Assembly (NCBI RefSeq): GCF_000217715.1
Contig: NC_015666.1
Span: 1,872,270 to 1,936,269 of the forward strand
Reading direction: 5' to 3'
DNA length: 64,000 nucleotides
Source: Halopiger xanaduensis SH-6
GTDB taxonomy: Archaea > Halobacteriota > Halobacteria > Halobacteriales > Natrialbaceae
The notes under the pieces were generated by a model. The model ran no database searches. It was not told where the DNA came from and was given only the letters and a program-made list of their open reading frames with translations. Shown in pieces: positions 1-9,406 of this stretch. Position numbers and translations under genes: made by a program. Each line of letters opens with the position of its first letter. Positions within the stretch are counted from its first letter, which is position 1.

Positions 1-1
1 G

Positions 2-352
2 GTGCTCATCGTAGACGACTCACATTTTATGCGGAATCTCCTCCGGCAGATTCTCGAGCAGGAATACCGCATCCTGGGTGAGGCGTCCAACGGGGCTGAA
101 GCCGTCAAGTTGTACAAGGAACACGATCCCGATATCGTAATGATGGACATCGTGATGCCGAAGTGTAACGGCATCAAGGCGACCGCAGCCATAAAGAAAA
201 TCGACCCCGACGCTAGCGTTATCATGTGCACGAGCGTCGGACAGCGGGAAAAGATGAAGCTCGCAGTCAAAGCGGGCGCGGACGGCTACGTGACGAAGCC
301 GTTCGAGGAACCGAGCGTCAGAAAAGCGCTTACGGACGTCACTGCGGCATGA
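2..352 (+). CDS. cheY: CheY response regulator, 5' end cut by window
   Basis: Single receiver domain that carries the phosphoryl signal from CheA to the archaellum switch. The fragment shows the acidic pair (VDDS), the phospho-acceptor Asp in MMDIVMP (residue 49 of the fragment), the switch Thr/Ser in MCTS and the conserved Lys in TKPFEE. CheY proteins normally have a few more N-terminal residues, so the GTG at position 2 is probably an internal Val and the true start lies outside the window. Its stop overlaps the cheB start (ATGA), which places it in the che operon. Family assignment is secure; only the start is unknown. Confidence 0.93.
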   Translation: MLIVDDSHFMRNLLRQILEQEYRILGEASNGAEAVKLYKEHDPDIVMMDIVMPKCNGIKATAAIKKIDPDASVIMCTSVGQREKMKLAVKAGADGYVTKPFEEPSVRKALTDVTAA

Positions 353-1689
353 CGCGAGTACTCGTTGTCGACGACTCGCAGTTCTTCCGGACAGTCGTCG
401 GCAACGCGCTCAGCGACGCCGATTACGACGTCGAAACGGCCGATACCGGTACCGAGGCGGTCGAAATCGTGAGAGACGCGGCATTCGATCCTGACGTAGT
501 GACCATGGACGTCGAGATGCCGGACATGAACGGCATCGCGGCCGTCGAGCGGATCATGGCAGCGACGCCGACGCCGGTCATCATGGCCAGCGCGTATACC
601 GATACGGGTGCGGAGGCGACCCTCGATGCGCTGGAAGCCGGCGCGATCGACTTCCTCCAGAAGCCCGACGGGTCGGGCTCGCGCAACATCGCTCACTTCG
701 TGGACGACCTCCGCGAGAAGATCGATCGACTGGACGACGTCGACGTGTCGTCCCTCGCCGAGGTCCGACCGACGAGCAGTGAGACGCGCTCGGAATCGAC
801 CGTTCGTTCTGCATCTCACTCGGACGCTTCTCCTCGCTCTCGCTCGCACTCGCCCGCGGCACGCGCCGACCGCTCGAGTCCGTCGACGGTCGGTACCGCC
901 GGGACGACGTCGCGAGGTGAGACGGCGGTCGAATCGATCGCACCGGCCGATCTGGAAACGGATACCGACGCGCAACGGACTGCGGCGGCTGTGCCCGAGC
1001 GCAGCGACGATCCGGCGTCCGCGGTCAGTCTCGACAGTGCAGACGACGGAACGCGCGGCCCGACGATCGTCGTCGGCGCCTCGACGGGCGGTCCGAAGAT
1101 CGTCGAACGGCTGCTCCAGCGGCTCCCGATCGGCCTCGACGCGACGGTGCTGATCGTCCAGCACATGCCGGCCGACTTCACCGGGCGATTCGCCGATCGA
1201 CTCGACGCGATGGGGCCGTACGCGGTCAGCGAGGCCGGCGACGGCGACCGGGTCGGCCCCGGCGAGGCGGTCGTTGCACCCGGCAGCGCCCACCTCGAGA
1301 TCGGCGCCGACTTCGGCGACTCGCTTCGCGTCCGCCTCGACGAAGCGCGCCGCGACTACGGGATCCAGCCGGCGATCGACGTCACGATGGAAACGGCCGC
1401 CGACCGCGTCGACGGACCGCTCTGTGGCGTCGTCCTGACCGGCATGGGCGACGACGGCGCCGCCGGCATCGAGGCGATCAAAGCTGCAGGTGGGCGAACC
1501 ATCGCACAGGACGAGGCGACGAGCCCCGTTTTCGGCATCCCCTGTCAGGCGATCGAAACCGGCTGCGTCGATTCGGTCGCTCCCGCCCCCGAGATCGTCG
1601 ACGAGATCATCGCCGCGTTCGCGGACGCGACGCCCGAGCCGGACCCGAACCCGGACCCGGACGCGAAAGCGGGTGACCGCGATGACTGA
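349..1689 (+). CDS. cheB: CheB protein-glutamate methylesterase
   Basis: Demethylates (and can deamidate) receptor glutamates in chemotactic adaptation; cytoplasmic. The 446-residue protein has an N-terminal receiver domain (acidic pair DDS, phospho-Asp54 in VTMDVEMP), a Ser/Arg/Asp-rich linker of roughly 110 residues and a C-terminal esterase domain. The catalytic triad is visible: Ser245 in GASTGGP, His272 in QHMPADF and Asp368 in GMGDDG. The ATG at 349 is chosen because it overlaps the cheY stop (ATGA) and puts the receiver motif at the usual distance from the N-terminus. The linker is longer than in bacterial CheB, as is usual in halophiles. Confidence 0.95.
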   Translation: MTRVLVVDDSQFFRTVVGNALSDADYDVETADTGTEAVEIVRDAAFDPDVVTMDVEMPDMNGIAAVERIMAATPTPVIMASAYTDTGAEATLDALEAGAIDFLQKPDGSGSRNIAHFVDDLREKIDRLDDVDVSSLAEVRPTSSETRSESTVRSASHSDASPRSRSHSPAARADRSSPSTVGTAGTTSRGETAVESIAPADLETDTDAQRTAAAVPERSDDPASAVSLDSADDGTRGPTIVVGASTGGPKIVERLLQRLPIGLDATVLIVQHMPADFTGRFADRLDAMGPYAVSEAGDGDRVGPGEAVVAPGSAHLEIGADFGDSLRVRLDEARRDYGIQPAIDVTMETAADRVDGPLCGVVLTGMGDDGAAGIEAIKAAGGRTIAQDEATSPVFGIPCQAIETGCVDSVAPAPEIVDEIIAAFADATPEPDPNPDPDAKAGDRDD

Positions 1690-4600
1690 GTACGAGTACT
1701 GGACCGATTTCGTCCAAGAGAGCACGGAGCGAATCACGGAACTGAACAACGCCCTGTTGACCCTCGAGCGCAATCCCGACGACGAGGCGGCGGTGGAGGA
1801 CGTCTTCCGCGTCGCCCACACGCTCAAGGGCAACTGCGGCGCCGCCGGCCTCGAGTCTGCGAGCGAACTCGCACACGCGATCGAGGACCTCCTCGACGCC
1901 GTTCGCGGCGGCGCGCTCGAGGTCTCGCCGGAGCTGATGGACGACATCTTCGACGCCGTCGACGAACTCGAGACGATCATCGAGACCGCCGACGGCGCCG
2001 ACGACGAGTTCGACGCGGATCCGTCCGAGACGATCCACGCCCTTCGGGACCACCTCGAGGGGCCGGCGGCGATCCAGCGCCCGTCGGACGACGAGATCGA
2101 GGACGTACTCTCGCGATTCGAGCCGCCGGCGGAAGACCGGAACGTCTACCTCGCCCGGCTCTCGGTCGACGAGAGCGAGGCTGAGGGAGACAACGCCGGC
2201 ATCCTGATCGTCAAGGCGCTGATCGACGCGTTCGACCTGATCGGAACCGCGCCCCCGCGCGACGCGATCGAAGCGCACGCGTACAACGGTCGCTTCGACG
2301 CCGTCTTCGCGAGCGCGGTGACCGAGTCGGCGATCGAATCCGGCCTCGAGCCGGTCGACGAGGTCGCGGACTTCGAGTTGCTCGAGGTGACCGACCAGTT
2401 CGCCGCGGTGGCCGACGCCGAGGAAACCGACGACAACGAAACGCCGGCGGAGGCGGACATCTCGGCCGACGACGCGCAGGACCTCGAGGTCGACGAACTG
2501 CTCGGCGAGTTCGACCGGTACGACGACCTCGATTCGATGGTCGAGGAGGTCGAGGACGACGACGACCTCGACGCATTCGACGATATGGGCAAAGCCGGCT
2601 CGTTCGACGATCTGTTGGGCGACGACGACGTCGACATCGAGGTCGATCCCGCGCTCGACGAGGACGCGGATGAACTGGCGGCCGCCGGTGACGACGAGTC
2701 CGGCACCGAGTCGGCCGCCGAGGCCGATTCGACCGACTCGGGCGCCGAGCGTGATGCGGAGTCCGGATCGGTCGCCGATTCCGGTTCGAGTTCCGGCTCC
2801 GAATCCGGATCCGGATCCGGATCCGCAGTCGCCGATCCGGGCTCGGCGGAGGACCCCGTCGAGGACGCCGACGCCGTCTTCCAGGAGCTCAAGGACGAAG
2901 TCGAGATGGTCGGCTTCGACGAGCTTCAGGACGAACTCGCGGAACTCGAGTTCGACGAGTTCGACACCGACGACGAAGTCAGCATGGACGAACTCCTCGG
3001 CGACGACGTCGCGGACGACGAAGATCCGTTCCTCGAGGCGGACGAGACCGAGGATGTGACCGGCGAGGTCGACGATTCGGTTGCCGACGAACCGGAACCG
3101 GTCGCCGATCAGCCGTCCGACGGCGACGTTGCCGACGCGGTCGAGGCGGCGGACGCGGTCGATACGGCCGACGACGCCGAACCCGACCTCGAGTCGCCTG
3201 CGGACGACCGCGATGCGACGGACGAACCCGCGGAGACGGTCGCCGACGAAGCGACAGCGACGACGGAACCGGCTGAAACACCGGAACCGGAGTCGGAACC
3301 AGAATCGGAATCGGAACCGGAACCGGAGACGGCAGCGCCGTCCGCGGACGCAGAACCGGCGGACGACGCAGCCGAAGACGGTGTGATTCCGCTCGAGCCG
3401 CCGACCGCGGCGGATGCGGACGACGAAGACGGCGAACTCGAGGCTGCCGATTCCGACGATGACGCCGGTGCCGACGATGGTGACGATAACAGCAGTAGCG
3501 ACGACGCTCCGACGACGGACGACGCTGACTTCGATTCGGCGACCGGCGGCTTCGAACCGGCGACGGACAACTTCGAGCCGGCGGCCGATAGCGAATCGGA
3601 CGGCGCGGTAGATGCCGAGGTCGAAGCCGACGCCGATTCCGACGGAAGTGCCGGTGGAGACGAGATGGTCGACTTCAGCGACCTCGGTGCGACCTTCGGC
3701 TCGGATGCCGACGAAGCTACGGCGGCGGAGTCCGACGTCGATGACACGGCAGCCGCCGACGAAGTCGACGGTGATGCGGCGGTCGATAGCGACGATCAGG
3801 CTGCGGCCGATTCGGAGTCGAGCGAGACGGAGCGCGTCGGCTCTGCGCCCGCAGACGAGGAGGTCGAAGACGGGGACGAAGACGAATCCGAACTCGAGAC
3901 CGAACTCGAGACGCCGTCCGATACCGCCGACGAGGCGTTCGAAGCGGCGTTTTCGGCGGTCGACAGTGACGAGGACGAGGGAGAGCCCGTCGCCGCCGAT
4001 GACGGTGAGTCGGACGTCAATTTCGCGACCGACGAAGCATCTATAGCGTCGACAGACGACGCAGACCTCGAGTCGGAAGCCGATTCGACGGATGCTTTCG
4101 ATGATGATGCGATCGATTCGGACGAGTTCGACGTCTCGGACTCCGTTACGTCGGACGCCGACATAGCTGAGTTCGACGAGGACTCGTTCGACGAACCGGA
4201 CGTCTCCGACTCCGATACCGAAACCGGGGCCGGCGATTTCGCCGATGGGGACTTCGCCGATGGGGACTTCGCTGACGAGGACCCCGCTGACGAGGACTTC
4301 GTCGACGACGAAGACCTCGACGACGTTGCGACGGCCGACGATCTCGAGACGGGCAGCGGTTTCGAAGCGACCGACGACTTCGATGCGAGCCCCGATTTCG
4401 AGACGGACGACGCGTTCGCGATTGCCGATCCCGACATCGAGATTTCCCGCGAGGACGATCTCGATTCGACAGACCTCGACTCGACGGATCTCGACGACTC
4501 GCTCGAGTCCTTGGATCTCGAGGCCGATACGGACGCGTCCTTCGAGGACACGTTCGGCGACGACGCGTTCGCCGATGTCGATTCGGAGTCGGCGTCGTTC

Positions 4601-6055
4601 AGCGAACCGAACACCGAGAACGAGTCCGAAATCGAGGCCGAAACCGACGACGGCGTAACGTTCGAGCACGACTCGTTCGGGGACGCCGCCTCGAGTGCGG
4701 AAACCGACTCCGGAACCGCGACCGATGAGACCCCGGACCGAATCATCGACGTGCCGGAGATCGAGATTCCGGACGTCACGGTGCCCGACCCGGAGTCCCA
4801 GCAGGACGGCGACAACGACGCCGACGAGATCCAGTCGCTCCGCGTCGACGTCGAGCAGGTCGACGAACTGCTCACGCTCGTCGAGGGGCTGGTGACCAGC
4901 CGCGTCCGCCTTCGACACGCCGTCGAAGCCGACGAGGACCGGCAAGCCCTCGAGACGGAACTCAACGCGCTCGAGGACCTGACGACCGACCTCCAGGAGA
5001 CGGTCATGGACGTACGGCTCGTCCCCCTCGAGACGGTGACGGGGCGGCTGCCGCGGGTCGTCCGCGATATCGCCCGCGAACAGGAAAAGGAGGTGGCGTT
5101 CGAGATGGACGGCGGCGACGTCGAACTCGATCGGACCATCTTAGACCGGATCAGCGATCCGCTGATCCACCTGGTTCGCAACGCGGTCGACCACGGCGTC
5201 GAGCCGCCGGAAGACCGCGAAGACGCCGAGAAGCCCCGCGAGGGGGCCGTCGAAGTGACCGCGACGCGGGAACGCGATCGCGTGACGATCACGGTCGAGG
5301 ACGACGGAAGCGGTCTCGACCCCGATCGGATCCGATCCGAGGCGGTCGAGGCCGACGTGCTCACCGAGGACGAAGCCGAAGCGATGGCCGACGAGGAAGT
5401 CTACGACCTCGTCTTCCACCCCGGCCTCTCGACCGCCGAGGAAGTGACGGACGTCAGCGGCCGCGGCGTCGGGATGGACGTCGTCGACCGAACGGTGACG
5501 GAGCTCGACGGCACGGTCTCGATCGACAGCGCGCCGGGCGACGGGACGACCGTCACGATGACTCTACCGGTGTCGATCGCGATCGACGACATCCTGTTCG
5601 TCGAGAGCAACGGCGAGGAGTTCGGACTTCCGACCGAGGTCGTCTACGACGTCGAACCCGCCGATTCGATCGAACTGATCGACGGCGAACCCGTGCTCCC
5701 CCGCGATGACGACGATCCGATCCCCGTGATCGATCTCGACGAGACGCTCCGAACGGCGGCGGTCGATACCGACGCCGAGACCGAAGCCGACGTCGCGGTC
5801 GGTGACGGCGGCAGTAGCAGCGACGATGACACCGTCGAGGTCGGACTCGAGGGCGCAAGCGGGGACGGCGACGTCCTCGTTCGAATCCGCGACGACGTCC
5901 GCCCGGTCGCGCTTCGGTGCGATCAGGTCCACGGTCAACAGGAGGTCGTCGTCAAGCCGTTCGAAGGCTTCATGCGCGGCATTCCCGGCCTCAGCGGCGC
6001 GACGGTGCGCGGCCGAGGAAAGGTAGTCAACATCCTTGACGTGACGACACTATGA
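1682..6055 (+). CDS. cheA: CheA chemotaxis histidine kinase with very long acidic linker
   Basis: Autophosphorylates on the P1 domain in response to receptors and passes phosphate to CheY and CheB. At 1457 residues it is about twice the usual length. Order: P1 (His46 in AHTLKGNCG), a P2-like domain around 150-235, an extremely acidic low-complexity linker about 245-1045 rich in Asp, Glu, Ser and Ala, then P3 dimerisation from about 1048, P4 kinase (N-box HLVRNAVDHG near 1162, G-box DDGSGLD, then GRGVGMDVV) and a CheW-like P5. Short repeats occur in the linker (GDFAD units near 4240-4275). The start overlaps cheB by 8 nt. The reading frame is intact throughout, so the linker is not a frameshift artefact. 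Confidence 0.95.
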   Translation: MTEYEYWTDFVQESTERITELNNALLTLERNPDDEAAVEDVFRVAHTLKGNCGAAGLESASELAHAIEDLLDAVRGGALEVSPELMDDIFDAVDELETIIETADGADDEFDADPSETIHALRDHLEGPAAIQRPSDDEIEDVLSRFEPPAEDRNVYLARLSVDESEAEGDNAGILIVKALIDAFDLIGTAPPRDAIEAHAYNGRFDAVFASAVTESAIESGLEPVDEVADFELLEVTDQFAAVADAEETDDNETPAEADISADDAQDLEVDELLGEFDRYDDLDSMVEEVEDDDDLDAFDDMGKAGSFDDLLGDDDVDIEVDPALDEDADELAAAGDDESGTESAAEADSTDSGAERDAESGSVADSGSSSGSESGSGSGSAVADPGSAEDPVEDADAVFQELKDEVEMVGFDELQDELAELEFDEFDTDDEVSMDELLGDDVADDEDPFLEADETEDVTGEVDDSVADEPEPVADQPSDGDVADAVEAADAVDTADDAEPDLESPADDRDATDEPAETVADEATATTEPAETPEPESEPESESEPEPETAAPSADAEPADDAAEDGVIPLEPPTAADADDEDGELEAADSDDDAGADDGDDNSSSDDAPTTDDADFDSATGGFEPATDNFEPAADSESDGAVDAEVEADADSDGSAGGDEMVDFSDLGATFGSDADEATAAESDVDDTAAADEVDGDAAVDSDDQAAADSESSETERVGSAPADEEVEDGDEDESELETELETPSDTADEAFEAAFSAVDSDEDEGEPVAADDGESDVNFATDEASIASTDDADLESEADSTDAFDDDAIDSDEFDVSDSVTSDADIAEFDEDSFDEPDVSDSDTETGAGDFADGDFADGDFADEDPADEDFVDDEDLDDVATADDLETGSGFEATDDFDASPDFETDDAFAIADPDIEISREDDLDSTDLDSTDLDDSLESLDLEADTDASFEDTFGDDAFADVDSESASFSEPNTENESEIEAETDDGVTFEHDSFGDAASSAETDSGTATDETPDRIIDVPEIEIPDVTVPDPESQQDGDNDADEIQSLRVDVEQVDELLTLVEGLVTSRVRLRHAVEADEDRQALETELNALEDLTTDLQETVMDVRLVPLETVTGRLPRVVRDIAREQEKEVAFEMDGGDVELDRTILDRISDPLIHLVRNAVDHGVEPPEDREDAEKPREGAVEVTATRERDRVTITVEDDGSGLDPDRIRSEAVEADVLTEDEAEAMADEEVYDLVFHPGLSTAEEVTDVSGRGVGMDVVDRTVTELDGTVSIDSAPGDGTTVTMTLPVSIAIDDILFVESNGEEFGLPTEVVYDVEPADSIELIDGEPVLPRDDDDPIPVIDLDETLRTAAVDTDAETEADVAVGDGGSSSDDDTVEVGLEGASGDGDVLVRIRDDVRPVALRCDQVHGQQEVVVKPFEGFMRGIPGLSGATVRGRGKVVNILDVTTL

Positions 6056-6120
6056 ACGCAAACGACGCAGACGCACACGCACACGAAGACGCACATCGAC
6101 GGAGGATCTGGAACAGATGA
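6052..6120 (+). CDS. 22-residue micro-ORF bridging cheA and cheC
   Basis: The interval between cheA and cheC is exactly spanned by a 22-codon ORF. Its ATG overlaps the cheA stop (ATGA at 6052-6055) and its TGA overlaps the cheC start (ATGA at 6117-6120). The peptide is His/Ala/Asp-rich at first and ends with Arg-Arg-Arg-Ile-Trp-Asn-Arg. A GGAGG at 6101-6105 inside it could serve cheC. It may be a translational coupler rather than a functional peptide, or chance in GC-rich DNA. There is no recognised family. Confidence 0.4.
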   Translation: MNANDADAHAHEDAHRRRIWNR

Positions 6121-6722
6121 CGCTAATGGTCGACATCCGCAAGCTGAGCTTCATAAACGAGATGGCCAAGGTCGGGACGAACGGCGTCGCCGACAACATG
6201 AGCAAGCTGACCGGCCAGGACGCCCAGATGGAGGTGACGAAGACGAACTTCGTCGACGTCGACGACATCCAGTCCCAGCTCGATAACGGGAAACGCGTCG
6301 GCGTCCGCGTCCGCCTGCTCAACCCGCCGCACGGCCACATCCTCATCCTCTTCCCGGAGGCGAGCGCGAAGAAGATCACCGCGATCATGCTCGACGACGT
6401 CGTCGACGACATGTCCGACGTCTCCGGCAAGATGGCCCGCAGCGCCGTCGAGGAGATGGGCAACATGATGGCCAGCGGCTTCATCGACGGCTGGGCCGAC
6501 GTGCTCGGGCGCGTCATCGACATCGCCGCCCCGCAACTGGTCTACGCCCCCACCGAAGAAATCGTCACCCGAACGGCCGGACTCGGCGACGACGACCTCG
6601 CGCTGTTTTTCGACTCGGATCTGTCGGTACCGAGCTATCAGATCGAGGCCGAAATCTACGCTTTCCCCGACCTCGAAGAGTTCGTCGAAATGGTCAACGG
6701 GATGGACGTGCAATCCGCATGA
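6117..6722 (+). CDS. cheC: CheC-family CheY phosphatase
   Basis: CheC proteins dephosphorylate CheY-P and pair with CheD. The 201-residue protein contains one good phosphatase motif of the E-x2-N type (SAVEEMGNMMASGF). The equivalent first motif near the N-terminus (NEMAKVG) has lost the Asn, so only one active site seems intact. The ATG at 6117 is preceded by GGAGG at 6101-6105; an ATG at 6126 is a weaker alternative. It is followed by a second cheC gene with a 4-nt overlap. Confidence 0.9.
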   Translation: MTLMVDIRKLSFINEMAKVGTNGVADNMSKLTGQDAQMEVTKTNFVDVDDIQSQLDNGKRVGVRVRLLNPPHGHILILFPEASAKKITAIMLDDVVDDMSDVSGKMARSAVEEMGNMMASGFIDGWADVLGRVIDIAAPQLVYAPTEEIVTRTAGLGDDDLALFFDSDLSVPSYQIEAEIYAFPDLEEFVEMVNGMDVQSA

Positions 6723-7963
6723 AACTCGACGTCAACGCGCTCGGAACGTTCTATCGAATGGCTCGAGAGGGCGCCGGACTCGCCGCGGGTCGGCTGACCC
6801 ACATGACCGACGTCGAAACCCGGGTCGGCGTGACGAAGCTCAACTTCATGCGCGGCCGGGAGATTCGCCGCGACTTCGCCGACTCGAGCGAGAAGGTCGG
6901 CGTCCGCGTCGAACTCACGGGCGCGATCGAGGGCCAGTCGGTGATCGTCTTCGAGCGCGAGAACGCGCTTCGAATCGTCGAGACGCTCGTCACCGAGTCC
7001 GAGGCCGACGAGTTCGACGAGATGAACCGCTCCGCCGCAACGGAGGTCGGCCAGATCATGAACAACGGCTTCATCGACGGCTGGGCCGACGTCCTAGAAA
7101 CTGTCATCGACGTCTCGACGCCCGAGTTCGTCCAGGGACAGTCGGCGGACCCCTTCCTCGGCGACATCGAGGGCGCGGGTGACGAGGAACTCGCCTTGCT
7201 CTTCCAGAGCAACATCGAGGCCGTCGGCACCGAAGTCGGCTTCCACCACTACCTGTTTCCGACCCGGGAATCGATGGCCGACCTGCTGGACCAGCTACGA
7301 ACCAGCGACGGCATCGAGTACGACAAACTCGACGGCTTCGACCGGATGGCCGAACGCGGCGCCGAGGAGATCGCCGAGACGGCGACGACGCTGACCGGCA
7401 TCGAGACGAGCGTCGACATCCGGCGGCTGAACTTCCTCTCGCTCGAGGCGATTCCAGAGCAGGTGGCCGACGAGCGACTGGTCGGCGTCGCGTTCGAGTT
7501 CGACGGCGTCCCGAGCGGCTACCTCCTCTTCCTGTTCGACGAGGAGTCGGCCAACGAGATCATCGACGCGATGGTCCCGACGGGCGGGAGTGCAGCCGGC
7601 GGCGACGACGGCTACGACGAAATGGGCCGGAGCGCGATCACCGAACTCGGCAACATCATGGCCAGCGGCTTCCTCGACGGGTGGGCGAACGTCCTCGATA
7701 CGACGATCGATCACTCGACGCCGGAGTTCATCCACGACATCGGGGCCGCAGCCGTCGATCCGGTCGTGATCCAACTCGGCGAAAACCAGGAGTTCGCGTT
7801 CGTCTTCGATACAGTCATCACGGCCGACGGCAGAGAGTTCGACTGCGAAGTGTACGCCATCCCCGACGAGTCGGACCTCGAGCGCGCGCTCAACGATCTC
7901 GACGTCGATCGCATCGAGGACACGCCGACTACGGCTGACTTCCAGCAAGTGAACGAGACATGA
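6719..7963 (+). CDS. cheC2: Two-domain CheC-like protein
   Basis: A 414-residue protein made of two CheC-like halves (about 1-195 and 205-405), probably acting on CheY-P or as an adaptor in adaptation. The second half has an intact phosphatase motif (SAITELGNIMASGF). In the first half the Asn is replaced by Gln (SAATEVGQIMNNGF), and the N-terminal pseudo-symmetric motifs in both halves are degenerate. Starts at ATGA with the cheC stop and ends at ATGA with cheD, so translation is probably coupled. The duplicated form may have a different role from the single-domain CheC upstream. Confidence 0.88.
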   Translation: MKLDVNALGTFYRMAREGAGLAAGRLTHMTDVETRVGVTKLNFMRGREIRRDFADSSEKVGVRVELTGAIEGQSVIVFERENALRIVETLVTESEADEFDEMNRSAATEVGQIMNNGFIDGWADVLETVIDVSTPEFVQGQSADPFLGDIEGAGDEELALLFQSNIEAVGTEVGFHHYLFPTRESMADLLDQLRTSDGIEYDKLDGFDRMAERGAEEIAETATTLTGIETSVDIRRLNFLSLEAIPEQVADERLVGVAFEFDGVPSGYLLFLFDEESANEIIDAMVPTGGSAAGGDDGYDEMGRSAITELGNIMASGFLDGWANVLDTTIDHSTPEFIHDIGAAAVDPVVIQLGENQEFAFVFDTVITADGREFDCEVYAIPDESDLERALNDLDVDRIEDTPTTADFQQVNET

Positions 7964-8481
7964 AAACGTACGGCAGCGAACCGGGCGCGCCATCGCCGGT
8001 CAAAGTCGGCATCTCCGAACTGGCCATCGGTGACGGCGACGAGACGCTCAAATCCTACGGCCTGGGCTCGTGTCTCGCGATCGCCCTCTACGATCCCGAC
8101 GCCGAAATCGGCGGCCTCGCCCACGCCATGCTCCCCGATGGCGACTCCGCCGCCAACAGCGACCGCAAACCGGGCAAATACGCCGACACGGCGATCCGCG
8201 CCCTCCTGCGGCGGATGGTCGAACGCGGCGCCGATTACACGGCCGTCGAGGCGAAGATCGCCGGCGGCAGCGACATGTTCGAGTTCGACAGCTTCGGCGA
8301 CGGCGTCGGCCAGCGAAACATCGCCGCCGCGAAGGAGGAACTCGAGAAACTCGGCGTTCCGCTGATCGCCGAAGACGTCGGCGGCGACCGCGGTCGAACC
8401 GTCGAGTTTACGCCGGCGTCCGGAACGCTTCGCGTAAAAACCTCCACCGACGACGGTACCAACGGAGTGACCGATCTATGA
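7960..8481 (+). CDS. cheD: CheD receptor glutamine deamidase
   Basis: Deamidates receptor glutamines and modulates CheC. The 173-residue protein has the signature GLGSC with the nucleophilic Cys38 and the downstream His55 in LAHAMLP, followed by KYADTAI and the GGSDMF segment typical of CheD. The first residues before VKVGISELAIG are extra to the family core. Overlaps cheC2 and cheR by ATGA on both sides, consistent with the known CheC-CheD functional pair. Confidence 0.94.
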   Translation: MKTYGSEPGAPSPVKVGISELAIGDGDETLKSYGLGSCLAIALYDPDAEIGGLAHAMLPDGDSAANSDRKPGKYADTAIRALLRRMVERGADYTAVEAKIAGGSDMFEFDSFGDGVGQRNIAAAKEELEKLGVPLIAEDVGGDRGRTVEFTPASGTLRVKTSTDDGTNGVTDL

Positions 8482-9296
8482 CAGACGACTCTTTCGACGA
8501 TTTGCTCTCGTTCGTCGAGCACGAACTGGATTTCGCGACGAGCCACTACAACGACAGCTACCTCGACCGCCGAGTCTCCTCGCGAATGCGTCGCACGCAA
8601 AACGACACCTACGCCGATTACCTGGCGTTCCTCCGAGAAAACGCGGACGAACAGACGGCGTTGCTCGAAGCGATGAGCATCAACGTCACCGGGTTCTTCC
8701 GCAATCCGGACGTCTGGGCCGGCATTCGAGACGTCCTCCGGACGCTCTCGGCGGAAAACCGCGAGGTCCGGATCTGGAGCGCCGCCTGCGCCGACGGCCG
8801 CGAGCCGTACTCGCTGGCGATGCTCGCCCACGACGACGACCAGATTGACGAGTCGTCGATTTCGATCCTCGGAACGGACATCAGCGAACCGGCCCTCGAG
8901 ACGGCCCGCGAGGGCGTCTACGAGGAGTCGCGGACGGTCGATATGGCCGATCAGTTGTCCTTCCTCGACAACTATTCCGAGTTCGTCGAGCAGGAGGATC
9001 GGATCTACCGGATCGACGACGCCGTCAAACGGACTGTCGAGTTCGAACGCCACGACCTGATCAACGGCGATCCGAAGTCGGGCTTCGACCTCGTCGTCTG
9101 CCGGAACCTGTTCATCTACATCGACAACGAGTACAAGCAGTCGATGCTGGAAGTGATCGCGCGGTCCCTCCGCCAGGAGGGGTACCTCGTTATCGGCAAG
9201 GCCGAAACGATCCCCCCGAACCTCAAATCCGCGTTCTCCGTATACGACGCTCGACTCCGGATCTACCAGCGCGACGCGGCGAACATCTCGTCGTGA
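8478..9296 (+). CDS. cheR: CheR chemoreceptor methyltransferase
   Basis: SAM-dependent methylation of receptor glutamates. The 272-residue protein has the N-terminal all-alpha CheR domain (about 1-75) with the typical SINVTGFFRNP segment, then the methyltransferase fold with SAACADGREPYSLAML (motif I; Ala-Asp in place of the common Ser-Thr), GTDIS, and CRNLFIYID. The ATG overlaps the cheD stop. It is the last gene of the che operon: about 110 nt and a new promoter separate it from the next gene. Confidence 0.95.
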   Translation: MTDDSFDDLLSFVEHELDFATSHYNDSYLDRRVSSRMRRTQNDTYADYLAFLRENADEQTALLEAMSINVTGFFRNPDVWAGIRDVLRTLSAENREVRIWSAACADGREPYSLAMLAHDDDQIDESSISILGTDISEPALETAREGVYEESRTVDMADQLSFLDNYSEFVEQEDRIYRIDDAVKRTVEFERHDLINGDPKSGFDLVVCRNLFIYIDNEYKQSMLEVIARSLRQEGYLVIGKAETIPPNLKSAFSVYDARLRIYQRDAANISS

Positions 9297-9370
9297 CGCC
9301 CCTCGCAGCGCCGAGCTATCGATCCCGCGAACACCGCACCCGTATCGATTCCTGAGTCTCACCCGCTCCT

Positions 9371-9378
9371 TACATAAT
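9371..9378 (+). promoter_or_regulatory. TATA box for the gene at 9407
   Basis: TACATAAT lies about 32 nt upstream of the ATG, so transcription should begin within a few nt of the start codon. This supports an independent, almost leaderless transcript outside the che operon. Confidence 0.5.
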
Positions 9379-9406
9379 CGGTCCCGAACTACGACTGAAC
9401 GATACG

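Noticed and set aside
1607-4945. Very long minus-strand open frame opposite cheA (over 1100 codons)
   Set aside because: It arises because GAC/GAG-rich coding DNA read in reverse has few stops. Its product is Arg/Val-rich and unlike haloarchaeal proteins.
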